Below are positions 8,636 through 17,506 of a DNA stretch of 64,000 nucleotides, one piece after another. This DNA comes from Acinetobacter lwoffii (GTDB lineage Bacteria; Pseudomonadota; Gammaproteobacteria; Pseudomonadales; Moraxellaceae), in contig NZ_CP118963.1 in assembly GCF_029024105.1 (NCBI RefSeq), positions 2,790,001 through 2,854,000 on the forward strand. Reading direction: 5' to 3'. Position numbers and translations under genes: made by a program. Position 1 is the stretch's first letter. Each line of letters starts with the position of its first letter. The notes under the pieces were generated by a model, which saw nothing but the letters and a program-made list of their open reading frames with translations, was not told the DNA's origin and ran no database searches.

Positions 8636-9118
8636 ATGATCGACTCTGAAGGTTTCCGACCGAATGTCGGGATCATTTTGGCAAACGATGCTGGACAAGT
8701 TTTATGGGCAAAACGCATTGGTCATAATGCATGGCAATTTCCACAAGGCGGGATCCAATATGGAGAAACCCCTGAGCAGGCACTCTATCGTGAGCTGAGA
8801 GAAGAAGTTGGCTTATTGCCCGAACACGTCCAGATAGTCGCGCAAACCAAAGGCTGGTTGCGCTATCGTTTGCCGCATCGATACATTCGTACGGACTCTG
8901 ATCCGGTCTGTATCGGTCAAAAACAAAAGTGGTTTTTACTCAAACTCACGGCCCCCGTTCAGCATATTCAATTGAATCTGTCTGATCCGCCCGAATTTGA
9001 TCAATGGCAATGGGTCAGTTATTGGTACCCACTCGGTCAAGTCGTGAATTTCAAACGTGATGTTTACCGCAAAGCCTTGGTGGAGTTGTGTCAGCAACTG
9101 CCCCAGCAAAAACCTTAA
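8636..9118 (+). CDS. rppH: RNA pyrophosphohydrolase
   Basis: RppH removes pyrophosphate from the 5' triphosphate end of mRNA and so triggers RNase E-dependent decay; RNase E itself is encoded at 34.2 kb. The 160-residue protein opens MIDSEGFRPNVGIILAN, the standard RppH start, and has a complete Nudix box at residues 38-60 (GGIQYGETPEQALYRELREE). AGGTAGCC precedes the ATG. The next gene, 89 bases on, is ptsP; the rppH-ptsP order is common in gammaproteobacteria. Confidence 0.96.
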   Translation: MIDSEGFRPNVGIILANDAGQVLWAKRIGHNAWQFPQGGIQYGETPEQALYRELREEVGLLPEHVQIVAQTKGWLRYRLPHRYIRTDSDPVCIGQKQKWFLLKLTAPVQHIQLNLSDPPEFDQWQWVSYWYPLGQVVNFKRDVYRKALVELCQQLPQQKP

Positions 9119-9207
9119 AAAATCGCATAAATAATGCAGATTTTTTACGCGGCTATTGTTATAAATAAACTTCATTACTGAAATTCTGAATAGACGGAGC
9201 AGACCTT

Positions 9208-11505
9208 ATGTCGAATATGCAACTGGACACCTTGAGACGTATTGTTCAGGAGATCAATGCGTCCACCAGTTTGCATGAATCACTCGACATTATGGTCAAG
9301 CATGTGGCCGAGGCCATGCAGGTTGATGTCTGCTCGATCTACCTCCTCGATGAACGCAATCAGCGTTATCTGCTCATGGCGTCTAAAGGCCTGAATGCAG
9401 AATCTGTCGGCCATGTGTCTTTGCAGACCGGCGAAGGTCTGGTGGGCCTGGTTGGACAGCGTGAGGAAATTGTCAATCTGGACAATGCCCCTAAACACGA
9501 GCGCTTCCTGTTTTTACCTGAAACCGGTGAGGAAATTTATAACTCCTTCCTCGGTGTGCCAGTGATGTATCGCCGTAAGGTGATGGGTGTGCTGGTGGTT
9601 CAGAACAAAGAATCACAGGACTTTTCTGAAGCTGCTGAATCCTTTCTGGTGACACTCTGTGCGCAGCTTTCTGGCGTCATCGCCCATGCCCATGCCGTCG
9701 GCAATATCGATGTATTCCGTAAGCCAAGCAACCTGCCCGCCTATAAAACCTTTCAGGGAGTTTCTGGCTCCGGTGGTATTGCCTTAGGTCGTGCAGTGAT
9801 TCTCTATCCGCCAGCAGATCTTGCCGCAGTCCCTGACCGTGAAGCGGATGACATTAGCGAAGAACTGGAGCTATTAGATAACGCCCTGAATTCAGTCCGC
9901 GAAGAAATTCAGTCGCTAGATGACAAAATGCAGGATGCGTTGATGGCCGAGGAACGCGCACTGTTTAGCGTGTTTTTGCGTATGCTGGATGAAAATGCCC
10001 TGCCTTCAGAAATCAAGGCCTTTATTCGTGAAGGTCACTGGGCACAAGGCGCCGTGCGAATTGTCATTGACAATCATGTGGCACAATTTTCCCAGATGGA
10101 AGATGATTATTTACGTGAGCGAGTGGCGGACTTAAAAGATCTGGGTCGCCGCATTCTGGCACGTTTACAGGAAGCCGATGCCAGTCACCGTGAATTGACC
10201 GATGAAAGTATTCTGATTGGTGAGGAAATATCGACGGCTGCACTGGTTGAACTGCCCGTGGATAAAATTGCCGCGATTGTCACTACCGAAGGCGCCATGA
10301 ACTCGCATATGGTGATCGTGGCGCGTGCCCTTGGCATTCCCACCGTAGTCGGTGTAACCGAACTGCCAATCAATACCCTCGATGATGTGGAGATGATTGT
10401 CGATGCGCATCAGGGTCGGGTCTTTATTAATCCGCCACGTCGCCTGCGCAGTCGCTATAAAGAAATTCAAAAAGAAGAAGAACAGATTGCCAAAGATTTG
10501 CGTCAGTACGAAACCAAAGATGCAATTACCCCGGATGGCATCGCCGTAAAACTGTACGTCAACACCGGCCTGATGATTGATGTGGTGCGTGGCGTGCAGC
10601 GCGGTGCCAAAGGTGTCGGTTTATACCGTTCTGAAATTCCGTTTATGCTGCGTGACCGCTTCCCGGGCGAGGAAGAACAACGTGCGATTTATCGTCAGCA
10701 ACTCAGTCATTTTGCCAATAAACCGGTGGTGATGCGAACGCTGGACATTGGTGCAGACAAAGACCTGCCGTATTTCTCGATTGAAGAAGAAAATTCGGCA
10801 CTCGGCTGGCGTGGCATTCGTTTTACCCTGGATCATCCGGAAATTTTTTCTTCACAGATTCGCGCCATGCTCAAAGCCAGTATCGGACTGAATAACCTGC
10901 ATATTCTGCTGCCGATGGTGACCAGTGTCAGCGAGGTCGAGGAAGCGCTCTATCTGCTGGAACGTGATCATGCGGCGATTCAGGAAGAAGAACAGGTCAA
11001 GGTAAACAAGCCTAAACTCGGTATTATGGTGGAAGTTCCCAGCGTACTATATCAGATTGATGAATTTTCCGAACTGGTCGATTTCTTCTCGGTCGGCTCC
11101 AACGATCTGACCCAATATCTGTTGGCCGTCGACCGTAATAATCCACGGGTGGCCAATGTCTATTCACACCTGCACCCTGCAGTAATGCGTGCCTTGACCC
11201 GTCTGGTTCAGGACTGTCATCGCAATGAAAAACCGGTCAGTATCTGCGGTGAAATGGCGGGTGATCCACTGTCTGCCGTTTTACTCATGGCCATGGGCTT
11301 TAATACCCTGTCGATGAGTTCAAGTAATATTTTGCGGGTACGTAAAACCATTTGTCATGTTCCGATGAGTGATGCACAGGAATTGCTGCAACATGTGTTA
11401 AAAATGGACAATCCACTCATGGTAAAAAGCTGGCTAGAATATTATTTCAGAACCCATGGTTTAGGGGATATGGTGAAATCAGCATCACGTATGGTGAGTG
11501 CCTAA
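9208..11505 (+). CDS. ptsP: phosphoenolpyruvate-protein phosphotransferase of the nitrogen PTS (EI-Ntr)
   Basis: PtsP takes phosphate from PEP and passes it to NPr in the regulatory nitrogen PTS. At 765 residues it has the EI-Ntr layout: an N-terminal GAF domain (about 1-150, sensing small ligands), an enzyme I N domain, the phospho-histidine domain with H367 in EGAMNSHMVIVARALG, and the PEP-binding TIM barrel. The barrel includes KLGIMVEVPS and the active cysteine C680 in ISICGEMAGDP-like sequence (VSICGEMAGDP). AGACGGAGC lies before the ATG. It follows rppH and is followed, 42 bases later, by a small membrane protein gene. Confidence 0.96.
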   Translation: MSNMQLDTLRRIVQEINASTSLHESLDIMVKHVAEAMQVDVCSIYLLDERNQRYLLMASKGLNAESVGHVSLQTGEGLVGLVGQREEIVNLDNAPKHERFLFLPETGEEIYNSFLGVPVMYRRKVMGVLVVQNKESQDFSEAAESFLVTLCAQLSGVIAHAHAVGNIDVFRKPSNLPAYKTFQGVSGSGGIALGRAVILYPPADLAAVPDREADDISEELELLDNALNSVREEIQSLDDKMQDALMAEERALFSVFLRMLDENALPSEIKAFIREGHWAQGAVRIVIDNHVAQFSQMEDDYLRERVADLKDLGRRILARLQEADASHRELTDESILIGEEISTAALVELPVDKIAAIVTTEGAMNSHMVIVARALGIPTVVGVTELPINTLDDVEMIVDAHQGRVFINPPRRLRSRYKEIQKEEEQIAKDLRQYETKDAITPDGIAVKLYVNTGLMIDVVRGVQRGAKGVGLYRSEIPFMLRDRFPGEEEQRAIYRQQLSHFANKPVVMRTLDIGADKDLPYFSIEEENSALGWRGIRFTLDHPEIFSSQIRAMLKASIGLNNLHILLPMVTSVSEVEEALYLLERDHAAIQEEEQVKVNKPKLGIMVEVPSVLYQIDEFSELVDFFSVGSNDLTQYLLAVDRNNPRVANVYSHLHPAVMRALTRLVQDCHRNEKPVSICGEMAGDPLSAVLLMAMGFNTLSMSSSNILRVRKTICHVPMSDAQELLQHVLKMDNPLMVKSWLEYYFRTHGLGDMVKSASRMVSA

Positions 11506-11547
11506 TACGGGACTTTTTCCAGTCCCTCGACAGTGGTAGAGGTGGTT

Positions 11548-12048
11548 ATGGAATTTCTGGTCATCCTGTTCATGATTGTTGCGGTGTTTTATGTGGTCAT
11601 TCTTGCACCAGCTTTGGCTGCCCGCAAAGAAGCTCATAATTCCGGTTCATCTTATATACGCCCTGCCAGCAATCGAGCAACGAGCTATGCCGATCGGCCT
11701 AAAATGACTCCATTATTGGGCATTGAAATTTCGGCATCGCAACGGCGGCGTTTAGGCAGAGATGACCCCTCCGTCATTGCCGCCAGACTCTATCACCAGC
11801 AAAAAGATCAATTTGCCAGTTTTCAGCAGGCCAGACCACAGCCTCACTCCCCTCACCACAACGCGCCAGTGCAAAGCAGACTCAATAAATTCTTTAATGA
11901 CTTAATTGCGGATGAATCGACAACGCCATCCCGGCATCCGAATCAATATTCGCAAACTCGTAATAACCGGCCTGTCGCCCCGCTCTCTCCAGTTAAAACC
12001 AATCCTAAACAGTCACCGCGTCGTCCCCAGCCACCTTACCGACCTTAA
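11548..12048 (+). CDS. hypothetical single-pass membrane protein
   Basis: A 166-residue protein of unknown function. I prefer the ATG at 11548, preceded by AGAGG, over a GTG at 11533. One N-terminal transmembrane helix (FLVILFMIVAVFYVVILAPALAA, about residues 3-24, too long to be cleaved confidently) is followed by a low-complexity tail rich in Q, P, R, S and N that looks disordered. It lies just downstream of ptsP and probably shares its transcript. Its stop overlaps by four bases the stop of the convergent arfA-like gene. Confidence 0.7.
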   Translation: MEFLVILFMIVAVFYVVILAPALAARKEAHNSGSSYIRPASNRATSYADRPKMTPLLGIEISASQRRRLGRDDPSVIAARLYHQQKDQFASFQQARPQPHSPHHNAPVQSRLNKFFNDLIADESTTPSRHPNQYSQTRNNRPVAPLSPVKTNPKQSPRRPQPPYRP

Positions 12049-12224
12049 GCGGCCATTAAAAAAGGGCGATCTTCCATGGAATATCGCCCTTGTCTGTGCT
12101 TGCTGTAGCCACGTTTTGCATTTTTCTTTCGGTCTACAAAGACCTGGCTTTTGTTGACTTCATACATGTGTTTTGCCACAAAATTGTGGATTACCACCTG
12201 CTCGGCTGTTTTTTTCTTGGCCAT
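12045..12224 (-). CDS. arfA: ArfA-like alternative ribosome-rescue factor with an internal terminator
   Basis: A 59-codon gene. ATG at 12222-12224, TAA at 12045-12047. The product starts MAKKKTAEQVVIHNFVAKHM and has a basic segment VFVDRKKNAKRGYSKHR, which resembles the ArfA core in which a hydrophobic patch is followed by KK-(K/R)G-Y/S basic residues. ArfA recruits RF2 to ribosomes stalled at mRNA 3' ends when tmRNA fails. The striking support is the layout: a strong terminator hairpin and six-U tract (12058-12091) lie at codons 45-56, before any stop, so transcripts would lack a stop codon, as in E. coli arfA. A TTGAAA-16-TATAAT promoter lies 38 bases upstream. The family call rests on remembered features and layout, not a search. 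Confidence 0.65.
   Translation of the reverse strand: MAKKKTAEQVVIHNFVAKHMYEVNKSQVFVDRKKNAKRGYSKHRQGRYSMEDRPFLMAA
12058..12091 (-). terminator. terminator embedded in the arfA-like coding sequence
   Basis: On the minus strand AAGGGCGAT pairs with ATCGCCCTT over nine bases, with TTCC/GGAA extending the stem inside, followed by six T. RNA ending here stops around codon 56 of the arfA-like frame, four codons before its TAA. Rightward the hairpin lacks a T tract, so it is mainly a leftward signal. Confidence 0.85.
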
Positions 12225-12261
12225 CTTGCTCTCTATATGATTTGGAAGAAGGAGTGAAATA

Positions 12262-12289
12262 ATTATAGGGCCGACTGACTAATTTTCAA
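12262..12289 (-). promoter_or_regulatory. sigma-70 promoter of the arfA-like gene
   Basis: Read on the minus strand: TTGAAA (12284-12289), a 16-base spacer, then a perfect TATAAT (12262-12267), 38 bases before the ATG. Confidence 0.75.
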
Positions 12290-12843
12290 GCATATCTGCC
12301 AATGCTTTTTTAAAAATAAAGTCCATTTAGCTAGGATTTTCTGTATGCAAAAATGGGAGCTATAGCCAGAAAACACCCTTATTTCATTCATTATTTTTAT
12401 GGGTTTCTTCAGCCAAACAAAACTCAATTAAAAAACTATTTAAAGTAAATCAGTTATAAAATGTATTTTAAATAACACTTTTCACTTATTATTTTTATCC
12501 TTTGATAAAAACATATTATGGACTTAGATATTGTTATTTTCGTTTAATCCCATTCATTATTCGAGTTATTCAAAATATATAGAATTTGATATTGTCAGAG
12601 AGTGGAAAACCCGTTACTTTTTAAGAGTAACCATTTAATTTTCAATATTTTAAACTTTATTAACTTTAAAAATATTTTTTGAGTGATCTCACTCAATTAT
12701 ATCCTGAATTCCGTTTTGTGCTGTAACACCCTTTATTTAAAGATATTGTAAATATAGTGAAACCTGATCTGATTAGCATATATCTCAATATCTTATGAAT
12801 ACTAGATAAACGACACAAGATATTCAAAACTTGGAGAGGAAAG
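12290..12843. other. AT-rich katA upstream region
   Basis: About 550 bases without a credible gene, very AT-rich. It must hold the katA promoter, and the last 20 bases contain the strong ribosome site GGAGAGGAAAG. I could not identify an OxyR box or a convincing -35/-10 pair. A minus-strand open frame running from katA into this region is a shadow. Confidence 0.5.
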
Positions 12844-14364
12844 ATGAGCCAAGATTTAAAAAAATGCCCTGTCACCCACCTGACCACTGAAGCTGGTGCA
12901 CCTGTGGTCGACAACCAGAACAGTATGACGGCAGGTGCGCGTGGACCTTTACTTGCCCAGGATTTATGGCTGAATGAAAAACTGGCCAACTTTGTCCGTG
13001 AAGTGATTCCAGAGCGTCGTATGCATGCCAAAGGTTCAGGTGCTTTCGGTACCTTTACCGTGACCAATGATATTACGCAATATAGCCGCGCTAAAATTTT
13101 CTCTGAAGTCGGCAAAAAAACCGAAATGTTTGCGCGTTTCTCAACGGTGGCGGGTGAACGTGGTGCGGCCGATGCTGAACGTGATATTCGCGGTTTTGCA
13201 CTGAAATTCTATACCGAAGAAGGCAACTGGGATCTGGTCGGCAATAACACCCCGGTATTTTTTCTGCGGGATGCCCGCAAGTTCCCTGACCTGAATAAAG
13301 CAGTCAAACGTGATCCGAAAACCAACAAGCGCAGTGCCACCAATAATTGGGATTTCTGGGCATTACTGCCTGAAGCCTTGCATCAAGTGACTATTGTCAT
13401 GTCGGATCGTGGGATCCCGACCGGTTACCGTCATATGCATGGTTTTGGCAGCCATACTTTCAGCTTTATCAATGCCAAGAATGAACGCTTCTGGGTGAAA
13501 TTCCATATGCGTACCCAGCAAGGTATTCAAAACCTGACCGATGCTGAAGCTGCAGACTTGATTGCCAAAGACCGTGAAAGCAGCCAGACCGACCTGTTTG
13601 ATGCCATCGAACGTGGTGACTATCCAAAATGGAAAATGTACGTTCAGGTCATGCCAGAACTGGAAGCCGAAACAGTGACTTATCATCCATTTGACCTAAC
13701 CAAAGTCTGGCCAAAGGGCGATTATCCACTGATTGAAGTCGGTGAATTCGAACTGAACCGCAATCCGGAAAACTATTTCCAGGATGTGGAACAGGCTGCC
13801 TTTGCACCAAGCAACCTTGTACCGGGCATCAGCTATTCACCAGACCGTATGTTACAGGCTCGTCTGGTGAACTATGCCGATGCAGCGCGTTACCGTGTTG
13901 GCGTGAATCATTCACAGGTTCCGGTCAATGCTGCACGTTGTCCTGTTCATTCGAACCGCCGTGATGGTCAAGGCCGCATGGATGGCAACTATGGTTCATT
14001 GCCACATTACGAGCCGAATAGTTTCAGCCAGTGGCAGGAACAGCCGGAATTCAGAGAACCGCCACTAAAAATTACCGGTGATGCCGATTTCTGGGATTTC
14101 CGTGAAGATGACAATGATTACTTCAGCCAACCCCGTGCCCTGTTCAATCTGATGAATGACCAGCAGAAACAGGCTCTGTTTAATAACACGGCCGGAGCAA
14201 TGGGTGATGCACTAGATTTCATCAAATACCGTCACATCCGCAACTGTTATAGCTGTGATCCAGCCTACGGCGAAGGCGTAGCACAAGCCCTCGGCATGAC
14301 CGTAGCAGATGCCCAAGCAGCACGTGAAAGCGATCCAGCCAAAGGTTTGCCTAGCTTTCTCTAA
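12844..14364 (+). CDS. katA: haem catalase, small-subunit type
   Basis: Catalase converts hydrogen peroxide to water and oxygen in the cytosol. The 506-residue length fits the small-subunit clade. The distal haem residues are H61 in RRMHAKGSGAFG and N134 in LVGNNTPVFFLRD, and the proximal haem ligand is Y344 in RLVNYADAARYR; their spacing matches bovine catalase (74, 147, 357). GGAGAGGAAAG precedes the ATG. The gene is monocistronic, with a long upstream region and a strong terminator. The symbol katA is by type; the katA/katB/katE naming in this genus varies. Confidence 0.95.
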   Translation: MSQDLKKCPVTHLTTEAGAPVVDNQNSMTAGARGPLLAQDLWLNEKLANFVREVIPERRMHAKGSGAFGTFTVTNDITQYSRAKIFSEVGKKTEMFARFSTVAGERGAADAERDIRGFALKFYTEEGNWDLVGNNTPVFFLRDARKFPDLNKAVKRDPKTNKRSATNNWDFWALLPEALHQVTIVMSDRGIPTGYRHMHGFGSHTFSFINAKNERFWVKFHMRTQQGIQNLTDAEAADLIAKDRESSQTDLFDAIERGDYPKWKMYVQVMPELEAETVTYHPFDLTKVWPKGDYPLIEVGEFELNRNPENYFQDVEQAAFAPSNLVPGISYSPDRMLQARLVNYADAARYRVGVNHSQVPVNAARCPVHSNRRDGQGRMDGNYGSLPHYEPNSFSQWQEQPEFREPPLKITGDADFWDFREDDNDYFSQPRALFNLMNDQQKQALFNNTAGAMGDALDFIKYRHIRNCYSCDPAYGEGVAQALGMTVADAQAARESDPAKGLPSFL

Positions 14365-14385
14365 GCCAGTTTAGACATGTATAGA

Positions 14386-14407
14386 AACCACCTTCGGGTG
14401 GTTTTTT
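14386..14407 (+). terminator. rho-independent terminator of katA
   Basis: AACCACC-TTCG-GGTGGTT followed by a T tract, 22 bases after the katA stop. The UUCG tetraloop makes it especially stable. Confidence 0.92.
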
Positions 14408-14459
14408 ATTGCAGCATCAAGCACTATAGAAACAAGCTGGCACAAAAAGAAATACAATA

Positions 14460-14930
14460 ATGCATCCGAATATTGAAGACATCATTCAACAACACGACAT
14501 TGTTTTATTTGATGCTGTTTGCGTGATCTGCAATGGCTGGGCACGGTTTTTGATTAAATACGATAAAAAGATTCAGTTTAAACTGGTTTCCGCCCAATCG
14601 CCTTTAGGTACGGCACTGCTCGAACATTATCAGATGCAAACCGAGCATTACACCACCATGCTCGTCATTCAAGATGGCACTCTCTATACCGAATCGACTG
14701 CCTTGCTGAAGGTGCTGCAGCATCTCGGTTTTCCCTTTAATTTAATGAGCGCAGGTTATTTGGTTCCGCGCTTTATCCGCGACTTTCTATATCGTGTGGT
14801 TGCTTTAAATCGTTACAGGCTATTTGGTAAAACCGAGTATTGCCTGATTCCATCCAGCGAAAATAAACGCCATTTTCTGGAAGAAGCTGTCTGTACTGGC
14901 CATTCAACTCATTTAATAGGAAGTGCTTAA
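14460..14930 (+). CDS. DCC-family (DUF393) thiol-disulfide oxidoreductase-like protein
   Basis: A 156-residue protein of the DUF393 family, named for a conserved D-x-x-C-x-x-C motif, here FDAVCVICNGW with D18, C21 and C24. These proteins look like thioredoxin-fold redox proteins, but their substrates are unknown. The ATG at 14460 follows AAAGAAATACAATA, with no strong ribosome site. Its stop overlaps by four bases the convergent MBL-fold gene. Its place after katA might suggest an oxidative-stress role; that is inference. Confidence 0.83.
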   Translation: MHPNIEDIIQQHDIVLFDAVCVICNGWARFLIKYDKKIQFKLVSAQSPLGTALLEHYQMQTEHYTTMLVIQDGTLYTESTALLKVLQHLGFPFNLMSAGYLVPRFIRDFLYRVVALNRYRLFGKTEYCLIPSSENKRHFLEEAVCTGHSTHLIGSA

Positions 14931-15988
14931 ACAATAATCCGCTTGCCTTCCCGTATGCAATAAAACGGATTAATTAACTTGGAAGAATGCTTGATGATCT
15001 CATGCAACTCATGTTCCGGTGCATCCCGGTCTTCATCTGTGAGCTGAAAAGTACGGTAATGAATCGCCAGTGAGCATTTGGCCTGCAAGTCATGATGGGC
15101 ATGAAAGGCATCTTCCGGATTCATATGGATCGCACGCATCAGTTCACGTGGCTCATACGCTCCTATCGGAAGTAAGGCAATTCGCGGTGCACCCAGACGT
15201 TTACGAATTTCTTTAAAATGTGAGGCGTAGCCACTATCTCCGGCAAAGAAACAATGTTCCTTGCCATATAATAAAGAAAAGCCTCCCCAAAGTGCACAGT
15301 TCTGATCGCGCATACCGCGCCCTGAGGCATGTTGAGCCGGCGTATACACAATCCGGATCTCTTCAAAAAAGGCATTTTCCCACCAGTCCATTTCATGCAC
15401 GGTGTAATGTTCTGGCAAATACCAGGCATTACCCAGACCGGTATAAATCGGCATCTCAAAAGTGTTGTGCAGCCATTCCAGACTGGCCAGATCCATATGA
15501 TCATAATGGTTATGGCTGAGTAGTACAGCATCAATCTGGGGTAACTCATCCAGAGCAATGCCAGCCGGAATGACCCGCTGCGGACCCGTGGAAGCCGAAG
15601 GACTGGCATATTCCGACCAGACCGGGTCGGTCAGGAAATTATAGGGGCCGATCTGTATTAATGTGGTGGCGTGACCAATAAACCAGACTTGCCAGTCATC
15701 CAGAGCTGCATCTGGACGCTGCTGTGGCAATGCGCGCGGACGAGAAAAAAACTCGGCACGCTCTTCGTCAAGATTGACATTCCAGGTCTTGGATTTTCGG
15801 GTAATGAGCCATTTGTATAAATCAAAGCGACCGCGCGATAGAGAAGCATGCTCAAGATTACGAAACTGTTTTCCGTCGAAATGATCTGAATGCAGATACT
15901 CAAACACTGGCTTAGACCAGAGATGTTTCCAACTGGATTCCGTGATTAACTGGAATTTTTTAGTTTTGAGAAGATCTTGCATAAACAT
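14927..15988 (-). CDS. MBL-fold metallohydrolase (NAPE-PLD / UlaG-like)
   Basis: A 353-residue metallo-beta-lactamase-fold hydrolase. The dinuclear metal motif is SHNHYDHMD (H159, H161, D163, H164). Further metal ligands are likely in AQHASGRG, FFAGDSGYASHF and AIHYRTF. The WFIGHATTLIQIG stretch and total length fit the NAPE-hydrolysing phospholipase D-like branch, suggesting a phospholipid or lactone substrate, but this cannot be settled by eye. An ATG two codons into the protein is an alternative start. It is convergent with the DCC gene. Confidence 0.82.
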   Translation of the reverse strand: MFMQDLLKTKKFQLITESSWKHLWSKPVFEYLHSDHFDGKQFRNLEHASLSRGRFDLYKWLITRKSKTWNVNLDEERAEFFSRPRALPQQRPDAALDDWQVWFIGHATTLIQIGPYNFLTDPVWSEYASPSASTGPQRVIPAGIALDELPQIDAVLLSHNHYDHMDLASLEWLHNTFEMPIYTGLGNAWYLPEHYTVHEMDWWENAFFEEIRIVYTPAQHASGRGMRDQNCALWGGFSLLYGKEHCFFAGDSGYASHFKEIRKRLGAPRIALLPIGAYEPRELMRAIHMNPEDAFHAHHDLQAKCSLAIHYRTFQLTDEDRDAPEHELHEIIKHSSKLINPFYCIREGKRIIV

Positions 15989-16389
15989 CCACTATTTATT
16001 ATTCGCTATATGCAAGACAACAACCTCTTGAAATGGTCAAGCGGTGCATCTTTTAATGAGCATACAAACTAAAAACAGGCACACTGCAACATAGTATGAA
16101 ATCCGTCACAGAAAATCATGTATGTTTTTGTTATTTTTAGCAAAAAAAATGGCATTTCATCGGCCTTATGGCTGGCTGAAGTCTGGGATTATCTAGAAAA
16201 ATATTGCTCTTGTCCTTCTGTCTAAAAATACAAAATGATACTCAATATTTATAAGCCCATGCTGACAAAAGCATGTCTGCCCATTGATGATTTTATGATG
16301 AAATTCGCCATACCTCAGTATCATCACATCAATTGTGCGAGAAAGGCAAGTTGAGATCAAAATACCAACCTCAAGCGTTTTTTAGATCT
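15989..16389. other. intergenic region, no gene seen
   Basis: About 400 AT-rich bases between the MBL gene (which starts here, leftward) and the 3' end of the cation efflux gene. The part next to 15990 should hold the MBL promoter. I see no RNA gene and no terminator with a clear stem for the efflux gene. Confidence 0.45.
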
Positions 16390-17325
16390 TTATACACGAC
16401 CTTGAGTTCGTTCCAGCCATACGGCCTTGGTTTGGGGTTTCACAAATAAAGCAATAATTTCCGGGTGCAGCTGTTTAATCTGCGCTTCGATCCGGTTGAC
16501 ACAGGCTTCAATGTCATCAGAAGTTAAATCATCTTTAAATTCCAGACTCAATGATGCAATGACTTGCTGAGCGCCCATCTGCTCAGTCAATACCCCATTG
16601 GCACTGAAAACTGCCGCATCCTGTTGAGCAATGTTTAATACATCTTCACGCAGTTTTGGATCTGCCGTTTCACCCAGTAACAAACCTTTGGTTTCACGTG
16701 CCAGAAACCAGGCAGATACTGCCAGCACGATACCAATTAAAATCGATGCGGCACCGTCCAATTCAGGAATATTCAGTTGATGCGCCAGAAAAATACCAAC
16801 CAGAGCAATCACCAAACCGACCAGGGCGGCAGTATCTTCAAATAACACGGTAAAGGTCGTTGGATCTTTACTGTGTCGAAATGCTTCAAAATATCCCAGA
16901 TTTCCCTTTTGTTTACGAAAGGTTTTTAAAGCCACTGACCATGAAAATCCTTCAAAAAGAATCGCCAGACCCAGCACAATATAATTGATCAATGGATCCC
17001 GCATGACTTCAGGCTGAAGAATATGCTGTATCCCTTGATAGATGGACACGATCGCACCCAAGGCAAAAACCATCAATGCCACAATAAAAGCCCAAAAATA
17101 CAGTTCACGCCCATAACCAAAAGGATGTTTGGCATTTGCCGGTTTTTCTGATTTTTTCATCCCATACAGCAGTAAAATTTCATTCAAGGTATCCACTACC
17201 GAATGAATTGCTTCACTGAACATGGCAGAGCTATTGGTTATATAGGACGCAACAAATTTAACCAGCGCAATCGCCAGATTACCAAATAGAGCTGCATAAA
17301 CTACGATTTTATTGGATTCAGACAT
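16390..17325 (-). CDS. cation diffusion facilitator (CDF) transporter
   Basis: A 311-residue inner-membrane cation/proton antiporter of the CDF family, which exports Zn, Co, Fe or Mn. Six hydrophobic segments are visible. The HxxxD metal site of helix II is H41/D45 in SEAIHSVVDTLNE. A second metal-site helix (helix V, around VGIFLAHQLNIPELDG) and a cytosolic C-terminal domain follow. The sequence KHPFGYGRELYFWAF is typical of the group near ZitB/SLC30A9. Metal choice cannot be fixed from sequence. It is monocistronic, with a 180-base gap before the next gene. Confidence 0.88.
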   Translation of the reverse strand: MSESNKIVVYAALFGNLAIALVKFVASYITNSSAMFSEAIHSVVDTLNEILLLYGMKKSEKPANAKHPFGYGRELYFWAFIVALMVFALGAIVSIYQGIQHILQPEVMRDPLINYIVLGLAILFEGFSWSVALKTFRKQKGNLGYFEAFRHSKDPTTFTVLFEDTAALVGLVIALVGIFLAHQLNIPELDGAASILIGIVLAVSAWFLARETKGLLLGETADPKLREDVLNIAQQDAAVFSANGVLTEQMGAQQVIASLSLEFKDDLTSDDIEACVNRIEAQIKQLHPEIIALFVKPQTKAVWLERTQGRV

Positions 17326-17473
17326 CCTGACACTGTCCTAAATAAGCTTGTGCAAGCTTGAATGATTTATGTATCAAAATCTTAATCATTTATTTTTGAA
17401 AGTTGTTTTACAAATTGTTGCTTAGTCGTGATCTCCCACGTTGTTGAATCACTTTACTCTCTACTCAAATAAT

Positions 17474-17500
17474 AAAAGGGCTTTCGCCCTTTTGGTTTTT
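17474..17500. terminator. terminator of the DMT transporter gene
   Basis: AAAAGGGC-TTTC-GCCCTTTT (17474-17493), symmetrical, A-rich on the left and with GGTTTTT on the right. Leftward it ends the transporter transcript 7-30 bases after its stop. It could also work rightward. Confidence 0.85.
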
Positions 17501-17506
17501 ACAGTT

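Noticed and set aside
12693..13115. Minus-strand frame over the katA start
   Set aside because: It overlaps the strongly supported katA gene and has no family likeness.
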